11,714 bases of DNA, taken from Acinetobacter sp. (lineage in GTDB: Bacteria; Pseudomonadota; Gammaproteobacteria; Pseudomonadales; Moraxellaceae). The position numbers were made by a program, and so were the translations under genes. The notes under the pieces are model-generated. The model saw nothing but the letters and a program-made list of their open reading frames with translations, ran no database searches and had not been told where the DNA came from. The stretch lies in NCBI GenBank assembly GCA_030152605.1, contig JASLJB010000045.1, positions 1-11,714 of the forward strand, given 5' to 3'. This document shows positions 7,456-11,714 of the stretch, piece by piece; position 1 is the stretch's first letter, and each line of letters starts with the position of its first letter.

Positions 7456-8763
7456 TTATTGCATCATTAACTGCGCTTGTTGCTCACGGAAAGCACGCAA
7501 GATTTGCTGACCGGCACGGCCTGTTGGCTTAAGACCCAGTCTATTTTGCTCTTGACGAATCGCTTGACGAGTTTTGTCACCAATCAATCCATCTGCTGCG
7601 CCAATGTCATACCCTTTATTGAGCAGATAGGTTTGGATTTCGCGACGCTCAGCTCTTGAAGTTCCAGCATCATCTGTCGGCCATGCAGTGACGAAAGGCC
7701 CCTTGCCTTGCAAACGATCAGAGAGATGCGCAATCGCCAAGGCATAGCTTTCTGCAGCATTGTAGCTATAAATGGCATCAAAGTTTTTAAACACCAAGAA
7801 TACTGGACCATTCGGGCCACTTGGTGCCATCAAACCAGCTGAACTCGAACCTGATAAATTACCTTGGATAATCGCACTGCCATCGGCACGTACCAAGCCT
7901 TGATTGACCCAATAGTTTAAGGCTTTCTTGTTACGACGCCCCTCACCTGAAGTCGACATGCCCGCAGGTAACTTCACTTCAAAGCCCCATGGCATGCCTG
8001 TTTGCCAACCCCGTTTTTTCAGAAAGTTCGCTGTTGAAGCCAAAGCATCTGCAGTGCTTGAGACCAAATCACGACGGCCATCACCATCGAAATCAACAGC
8101 TAACTCTTCATAGGTTGATGGCATAAACTGGGTATGACCAAACGCACCCGCCCATGAACCAACCAATTGCGCTTCTCTGAGATCACCACGCTGTAAGATC
8201 CGCATGGTGGCAAAAAATTCACCTTGGAAATAGTTCTGACGACGCCCTTCACAGCTCAATGTCCCCAGCGCTTGTAATAACGGGTATTTACCCGAAATAT
8301 CACCAAAGTTACTTTCAACACCCCATACCGCAACCACTGTTTCAGCAGGTACGCCATACGCCGCAGAAACACGCTGTAGCACTTCTCGGTGCTGACTCAG
8401 CATTTGACGGCCCTTTTCAACTCGCTCTTCATCAACGAGACCTGAGAGATAGTCCCAAATTGGGGTTGAGAATTCTGGTTGATAATTCAATTTATCAATC
8501 ACGGAATAATCAGGCGTTAAATTCGCAGTATAACGATCAAAAGTTGCCGCACTCACACCCGATGACAGGGCTTTAGAACGTAAATTGGCAATACAGCCCT
8601 GAAAGGATTTGGTCGGCGTAAAAGAACTACTGTTATTGCTCGTGGTTGTGGTGACAACTGCTGGTGTGCTCGACACGCTGCCATTGATGACCAAATCAGC
8701 TTGCGCTTGGCTCACGCCAAGCGCAAGCGCAGCAAGAACATAAGAAATAGATAAACGTTGCAT
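7456..8763 (-). CDS. mltB: Lytic murein transglycosylase, MltB/GH103 type, with peptidoglycan-binding domain
   Basis: Cleaves the MurNAc-GlcNAc bond of peptidoglycan with formation of the anhydro end. The 435-residue protein has a signal peptide (1-22, cut near SQAQA-D) and no lipobox, so a soluble periplasmic form is expected, unlike lipidated E. coli MltB. A Ser/Thr-rich linker follows (about 28-52). The SLT_2 catalytic domain covers roughly 53-350, with catalytic Glu150 in VWGVESNFG (146-154), the GAFGHTQFMPSTY motif (206-218) and the calcium-binding-like loop DFDGDGRRD (224-232). A C-terminal PG_binding_1 domain (about 370-428, GYDIGAADGLIGDKTRQAI) completes it. GAGAGA is near the ATG. 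The gene is divergent from the exporter gene across a 900-base gap. The symbol follows the family, and a paralogue name could apply. Confidence 0.92.
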   Translation of the reverse strand: MQRLSISYVLAALALGVSQAQADLVINGSVSSTPAVVTTTTSNNSSSFTPTKSFQGCIANLRSKALSSGVSAATFDRYTANLTPDYSVIDKLNYQPEFSTPIWDYLSGLVDEERVEKGRQMLSQHREVLQRVSAAYGVPAETVVAVWGVESNFGDISGKYPLLQALGTLSCEGRRQNYFQGEFFATMRILQRGDLREAQLVGSWAGAFGHTQFMPSTYEELAVDFDGDGRRDLVSSTADALASTANFLKKRGWQTGMPWGFEVKLPAGMSTSGEGRRNKKALNYWVNQGLVRADGSAIIQGNLSGSSSAGLMAPSGPNGPVFLVFKNFDAIYSYNAAESYALAIAHLSDRLQGKGPFVTAWPTDDAGTSRAERREIQTYLLNKGYDIGAADGLIGDKTRQAIRQEQNRLGLKPTGRAGQQILRAFREQQAQLMMQ

Positions 8764-9104
8764 AATCTCTCAAGCTTATTATTTAAATTCAAATCATCAA
8801 ATTACCATAATGTGATGGTGAAAAGATGGAAATTTATTGAGATTGTGCAAGACAATCCAATAAAGCGTGATCGTTTTAGTTATTTTCAGAGAATGATTTT
8901 GAGAAAGATATTTTTAAAATACTCACTTTGAATTTAAAACGGCAACTCTAAATTCAAAGTTGCTTTTCTTAAGCTTGAAAGGAGATGCTTGGTTTTGAAT
9001 TCAAAACTGACTTTTAAATTTAAAATGAGCATTTGAATTTAAAAGCTGGCAGCAACCCAATAGCAAAGTTTAAATTCAAAAGCATTATGCCTGCAGATCA
9101 CGAG

Positions 9105-9113
9105 TTATCCACA
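9105..9113 (+). promoter_or_regulatory. Perfect DnaA box
   Basis: TTATCCACA, identical to the high-affinity E. coli oriC boxes. It lies between array copies 9069 and 9142. Confidence 0.6.
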
Positions 9114-9236
9114 GCAGCACACTTGTTTGGCAATCCTCACATTTGAATTCAAATCGAATAAGCTTTGTAAAGGCGAGTTTAAATTCAAAACTGCACGAAC
9201 TTTAAATTCAAACTTCAACCCCTTGTAGAACCAAAC

Positions 9237-9245
9237 TTATCCACA
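9237..9245 (+). promoter_or_regulatory. Perfect DnaA box (second)
   Basis: A second TTATCCACA in the same orientation, 132 bases after the first and between array copies 9201 and 9330. Confidence 0.6.
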
Positions 9246-9300
9246 GATACAAACAACCCACCACCCCGATAACACTTGATCTAAGCAAACCCAATAAAAC

Positions 9301-9309
9301 TTACCCACA
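9301..9309 (+). promoter_or_regulatory. Near-match DnaA box
   Basis: TTACCCACA differs from the consensus at one base and has the same orientation as the two perfect boxes. It would be a weaker site. Confidence 0.35.
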
Positions 9310-9626
9310 AGCCATATCGGGCTTGGTGTTTTAAATTCAAAGGCGGTTTATTTTGGAATATTGCTTGTAAACGTACTTATGATTCGATTGGCTACCGACT
9401 GCAGTAAGTCGTCATCGTCGTATTTAAACGTTAAAAAAGCACAAGAACATATTGTGCCGAACTGAAGTTCAGAGAAGATAAAATTAAAAATAAACTACAG
9501 AAATTCCAGCTTTAAAATAAATACAGCTGAAAAATTGGAGCCGTATTATAGAATAAGCCACTGTTAATCTCAAAATTATTTGAGTACTTTTCTCCACTAC
9601 AGTCTTAAAAATATCCACGCAGGACA

Positions 9627-9640
9627 TTCCGAAAACGGAA
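9627..9640. promoter_or_regulatory. Inverted repeat upstream of the exporter gene
   Basis: TTCCG-AAAA-CGGAA is a perfect 5-bp inverted repeat ending 32 bases before the preferred exporter start. It could be an operator for a local or unlinked regulator. If translation begins at the upstream TTG (9580), it would instead be coding. Confidence 0.35.
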
Positions 9641-9672
9641 ACTTGCTTTTAGTTCAACAAATGAAGAGAAAA

Positions 9673-10884
9673 ATGAGTATAGAAAATACGATCACACCAT
9701 CCCCGATCAGTTACCGAACTTGGTTGGCTGTGGTATCCGTGGCCTTGGCGATTTTTGCTGTCGTCAGTGCTGAAATGCTTCCTATTGGCTTACTCACTCC
9801 GATTGCACACAGCTTAGATCAATCTGTAGGGCAGACCAGTTTGATCATCTCATTACCCTCCTGGGTGGCAGCCATAACCGCACCCTGTGTGGTCTTGATC
9901 TTTAACCGTATCAATCGACGCAGCTTATTACTGTTCTTTATGCTGCTCTTACTCGGCTCCAATCTCATGGCCGCTTGGGTCAATGACTTTCACTGGCTAC
10001 TGTTCGCACGCGTGGTCTTTGGCGTATCCATGGGCGGGATTTGGTGCATGGCTGGAAGTTTAGCCATCCGCTTGGTTCCCTTACATGCCGTTGGTTTGGC
10101 GACCTCGATTATATTCAGTGGCATTGCCGCAGCTTCAGTACTGGGTGTACCACTGGGGGTTTATCTCGGTGATTTATGGGGTTGGCGCTTTGCATTCATC
10201 TGTGTTGCAGTCATGGTCGCCGTGGTATTTGCCATGCTGTATTGGTCATTGCCGTCTTTAGAAACGGATCCAACCACACATTGGTCTTCAAACTTAAATG
10301 TGCTCAAGCAAAATAATGTGTTATTTGGAATGGCAATTACGCTATTGATGGTGATGGCACAATTTTCAGCCTATACCTTTATCCGCCCCTTATTACAGTC
10401 CGTTTCGCAGTTTTCAGATCAACATATTGGGGCATTATTATTGCTCTATGGATTCTGTGGGATATTGGGAAACTTTGCCTCAGGCTATTTTGTACAAAAG
10501 TATTTATGGCAAACGCTATTCAGTATCGCGGTATTGATTGGTTTATCGCTAATATTATTTGTATTTTTTGGCGGATCACAGCTGATCAGTATTGGTTTAT
10601 TGCTGATTTGGGGCTTGGCTTATGGGGGCGTATCGGTGTCATTGATGACTTGGATGATGCGTGCCGCACCCGCACAAATCGAAATAGCTTCCGCCTTTAA
10701 TATCGCGGTATTTAATTTCTCAATCGGCTTTGGTGCATTTACTGGTGGCTTTATTTTAGATCATTTTGGTTTACTCCCCAATTTAATCAGCGCTGCCATA
10801 TTCAGCGTCGCAGCTGCGATATTAATCGCGATCTGCGTCAAAACCCGTAACCATCCCAAGGCATTACACAGCAAGACCCGCTAA
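9673..10884 (+). CDS. MFS exporter, NepI-like (DHA1 family)
   Basis: Inner-membrane drug/metabolite:proton antiporter type, 403 residues with about twelve hydrophobic segments. The N-terminal signature SAEMLPIGLLTPIA (residues 32-45) resembles NepI/YicM, the E. coli purine-ribonucleoside exporter, and related sugar-efflux proteins. NRINRR (78-83) occupies the loop 2-3 motif A position, and ARVVFGVSMGG (112-122) fits the family's helix-4 region. I chose ATG 9673 because it gives the usual short N-terminus (MSIENTITPS) with AAGAGA upstream. A TTG at 9580 would add 31 residues rich in polar residues with no clear ribosome binding site. Purine export would fit a genome neighbourhood with pur genes, but the substrate is inferred only from resemblance. 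Confidence 0.85.
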   Translation: MSIENTITPSPISYRTWLAVVSVALAIFAVVSAEMLPIGLLTPIAHSLDQSVGQTSLIISLPSWVAAITAPCVVLIFNRINRRSLLLFFMLLLLGSNLMAAWVNDFHWLLFARVVFGVSMGGIWCMAGSLAIRLVPLHAVGLATSIIFSGIAAASVLGVPLGVYLGDLWGWRFAFICVAVMVAVVFAMLYWSLPSLETDPTTHWSSNLNVLKQNNVLFGMAITLLMVMAQFSAYTFIRPLLQSVSQFSDQHIGALLLLYGFCGILGNFASGYFVQKYLWQTLFSIAVLIGLSLILFVFFGGSQLISIGLLLIWGLAYGGVSVSLMTWMMRAAPAQIEIASAFNIAVFNFSIGFGAFTGGFILDHFGLLPNLISAAIFSVAAAILIAICVKTRNHPKALHSKTR

Positions 10885-10905
10885 ATATATTAAACCTTTA
10901 AAACT

Positions 10906-10943
10906 AAAAAAGCTGAACCCGAGTAACAGGTTCAGCTTTTTTT
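10906..10943. terminator. Bidirectional intrinsic terminator
   Basis: The 14-bp stem AAAAAAGCTGAACC / GGTTCAGCTTTTTT (10906-10919 and 10929-10942) has a 9-base loop and T-runs in both directions. It follows the exporter stop by about 20 bases and would also end the minus-strand RHH operon. Confidence 0.92.
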
Positions 10944-11013
10944 ACTTTTGACCGCATCATCACGATGCTGTGATGGGCGTTATTCAAAAATATCTTACAT
11001 CAAGCAATCGAAA

Positions 11014-11127
11014 TTACTTCTGTTTTTTCAACTCTTTTTTAAGTTGTTTAACTTTGCTTTCGTGTTTTGAAATCTTTTCAAGACGTGCTTTGATCTTCTG
11101 CTTCAACGATTTTACTTGCTTAGACAT
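11014..11127 (-). CDS. 37-residue lysine-rich coiled-coil peptide
   Basis: A small gene, not recognised. The product has 14 Lys and 1 Arg against 3 Glu in 37 residues (net about +12), with no Cys, Trp or Tyr. Val5, Leu8, Ile12, Ile19, Val26, Leu29 and Leu33 fall on heptad a/d positions, with Arg15 and His22 filling the remaining d positions, so a single amphipathic or coiled-coil helix is expected. AAGGAG lies 7 bases before the ATG and is made by the last two sense codons (Lys-Glu) of the upstream RHH gene, whose stop is 4 bases away; this strongly suggests coupling. It could bind nucleic acid or ribosomes, or assist the RHH protein; this is inference. Confidence 0.75.
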   Translation of the reverse strand: MSKQVKSLKQKIKARLEKISKHESKVKQLKKELKKQK

Positions 11128-11131
11128 AATG

Positions 11132-11329
11132 TCACTCCTTGGTATGTGTATCCGAGTTTTTGTGAGACTTCACAAAACTGCGAATAAATTTTCTTATTTC
11201 ACGCGCTGCGCTGGTATCTAATTCATCACATAAGCTAATGAATTCATCCCGCTCAGCACTATTAATACGAATTAAGAGTTGGCCATCTTTTTTGCCGACC
11301 TTGGTCTTTTTGGTTGGTTCAGTCGTCAC
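11132..11329 (-). CDS. Small ribbon-helix-helix (CopG/Arc-like) DNA-binding protein
   Basis: A probable 65-residue regulator. After a basic tail (2-16, TKKTKVGKKD) comes a strand QLLIRIN (17-23), a helix of about 25-38 (AERDEFISLCDELD) and a second helix of about 41-55 (AAREIRKFIRSFVKS). This is the order and length of the ribbon-helix-helix fold, which acts as a dimer through its paired strands. I prefer the GTG at 11329 because GGGGA (11335-11339) lies 5 bases upstream; a TTG at 11341 would give 69 residues but has no ribosome binding site. The promoter and tandem repeats 36-64 bases upstream of the GTG fit an autoregulated gene. It is the first gene of a two-gene operon with the basic peptide. 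Similar proteins occur on plasmids and chromosomes; no toxin partner of usual size is seen. Confidence 0.75.
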   Translation of the reverse strand: MTTEPTKKTKVGKKDGQLLIRINSAERDEFISLCDELDTSAAREIRKFIRSFVKSHKNSDTHTKE

Positions 11330-11364
11330 TTCATTCCCCAAAAGTAAGGTAGCAATGGATAAAA

Positions 11365-11393
11365 TGTATATACATCATATATACGCTTTTCAA
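11365..11393 (-). promoter_or_regulatory. Sigma-70 promoter of the RHH operon
   Basis: On the minus strand TTGAAA (11388-11393), a 17-base spacer and TATACA (11365-11370) match the consensus well. A start near 11358 would give a leader of about 29 bases to the GTG, with room for the ribosome binding site. Confidence 0.65.
11366..11384. promoter_or_regulatory. Possible RHH operator: tandem RTATATAC sites
   Basis: GTATATAC (11366-11373) and ATATATAC (11377-11384) are repeats offset by 11 bases, one helical turn. They cover the spacer and -10 of the promoter. Short tandem sites of this kind are typical for RHH dimers bound side by side. Confidence 0.45.
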
Positions 11394-11714
11394 TTAAATC
11401 AACCCCTTAGTTACAAAGGCATACAATCTCTTGTTTTCAACTTAAGTTGCATGACAGTAATCTTCTCAACAGAAGCATGCTTATTGAAAATACACGATGA
11501 CTCCTTGCACTGGATACATTCTGTTTATTTCTGCTTAAATATAATAAAGACAGGGCTTTAGTTCGATGATTTAAGTCTGCCTAATTACAGCAACATTACA
11601 TGCACTTTGGATATACAACCCAAAACTGAATATAAAATATGTAAATCATATTGAATGATTTATTTATTGAATAACAGTTCACTTTTTTTATTTATGCTGT
11701 ATGTTAATTATTCA
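11394..11714. other. AT-rich right end without a recognisable gene
   Basis: About 320 bases, clearly richer in A+T than the rest. I see no open frame with a ribosome binding site on either strand, no terminator and no transposon end. A gene may begin beyond the window. Confidence 0.5.

Larger units (their letters stand above)
8782..9341. repeat. Array of eleven TTTRAATTYAAA palindromes
   Basis: Exact or near-exact copies start at 8782, 8927, 8947, 8994, 9013, 9032, 9069, 9142, 9178, 9201 and 9330. Each is a 12-bp inverted repeat. The copies at 8994 and 9142 are TTTGAATTCAAA; the one at 9013 is TTTAAATTTAAA; the one at 8947 has one mismatch (TCT for TTT). The others are TTTAAATTCAAA or its reverse complement (8927 and 9032). 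I found no copy elsewhere in the window. Spacing is irregular overall, but several start-to-start distances are 19, 19, 37, 73 and 36. The sequence between copies is not conserved, so these are not CRISPR repeats or a simple tandem repeat. Multi-site protein binding is the likeliest role; the protein is unknown. Confidence 0.85.
8764..9672. other. Long divergent intergenic region with repeat array
   Basis: About 900 bases with no supportable gene. It contains the 12-bp palindrome array, the DnaA boxes and a strand-asymmetric C-rich stretch (9211-9320, very few G on the plus strand), followed by an AT-rich stretch (about 9471-9560). The proximal part must hold the outward promoters of mltB and the exporter, but I could not choose either. 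Confidence 0.7.

Noticed and set aside
8259..8576. A 105-codon plus-strand open frame
   Set aside because: Antisense shadow of the transglycosylase gene, without a ribosome binding site.
9087..9146. A 19-codon open frame (MPADHELSTAAHLFG...) inside the palindrome array
   Set aside because: No ribosome binding site, too short, and its sequence is made of a DnaA box and a palindrome.
8782..9341. CRISPR array
   Set aside because: The repeats are only 12 bp, lie in mixed orientation at irregular 19-145 base steps, and no cas gene is near.
8782..9341. Fis binding sites as the explanation of the palindromes
   Set aside because: Some copies have the G...C flanks and A/T centre of a Fis site, but the central bases do not fit and the flanks are not constant.
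8764..9579. The main chromosomal origin
   Set aside because: No dnaA, dnaN, rpmH or other origin-side genes are visible, and only two perfect boxes are present. A secondary or titration role is left as a possibility.
10955..10975. Small inverted repeats (GCATC/GATGC and CATCAC/GTGATG) after the exporter terminator
   Set aside because: The two alternatives exclude each other, they are only 5-6 bp long and no U-tract follows, so neither is likely to be a functional structure.
11238..11561. A 107-codon plus-strand open frame
   Set aside because: It runs antisense through the RHH gene and its promoter, has no ribosome binding site, and its composition is not protein-like.

Overview
The window looks like a chromosomal segment of an Acinetobacter or a close Moraxellaceae relative. 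The basis is moderate-to-low G+C, the protein style of PurE/PurK/DapA, and a nicotinamidase whose catalytic and zinc-site spacing matches the A. baumannii enzyme as I remember it. This assignment is by recognition, not by a search. No insertion sequence, phage gene, rRNA, tRNA or CRISPR array is visible.

Layout. (1) 2-2180, plus strand: purE and purK, two consecutive steps of purine synthesis, followed closely by a DUF523/TudS-like protein. (2) 2177-3949, minus strand: a sodium-dependent symporter of the bile acid:sodium symporter (BASS) family and the nicotinamidase pncA. (3) 4422-6701, plus strand: dapA, a shortened bamC-like lipoprotein gene and purC. A terminator hairpin contains the bamC stop codon and lies just before purC. 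(4) 6977-7354: a small acidic protein of unknown function. (5) 7456-8763, minus strand: a secreted MltB-type lytic transglycosylase. (6) 8764-9672: a long divergent gap with eleven copies of a 12-bp palindrome (TTTRAATTYAAA) interleaved with two perfect DnaA boxes and one near match. (7) 9673-10884, plus strand: a NepI-like MFS exporter with a bidirectional terminator. (8) 11014-11341, minus strand: a two-gene mini-operon of a ribbon-helix-helix (RHH) protein and a 37-residue lysine-rich coiled-coil peptide, with a promoter/operator just upstream. (9) 11394-11714: AT-rich sequence with no gene I can support.

The most interesting element is the palindrome/DnaA-box array at 8782-9341. It is far denser than chance allows and no gene explains it. 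It could be a DnaA-titrating or reactivating locus, a relic or cryptic origin, or a multi-site operator for an unknown regulator. Second is the RHH/basic-peptide operon, whose translational coupling and promoter architecture suggest an autoregulated module. The other genes are housekeeping: IMP synthesis (purE, purK, purC), lysine/diaminopimelate synthesis (dapA), outer-membrane assembly (bamC), NAD salvage (pncA) and cell-wall turnover (mltB).
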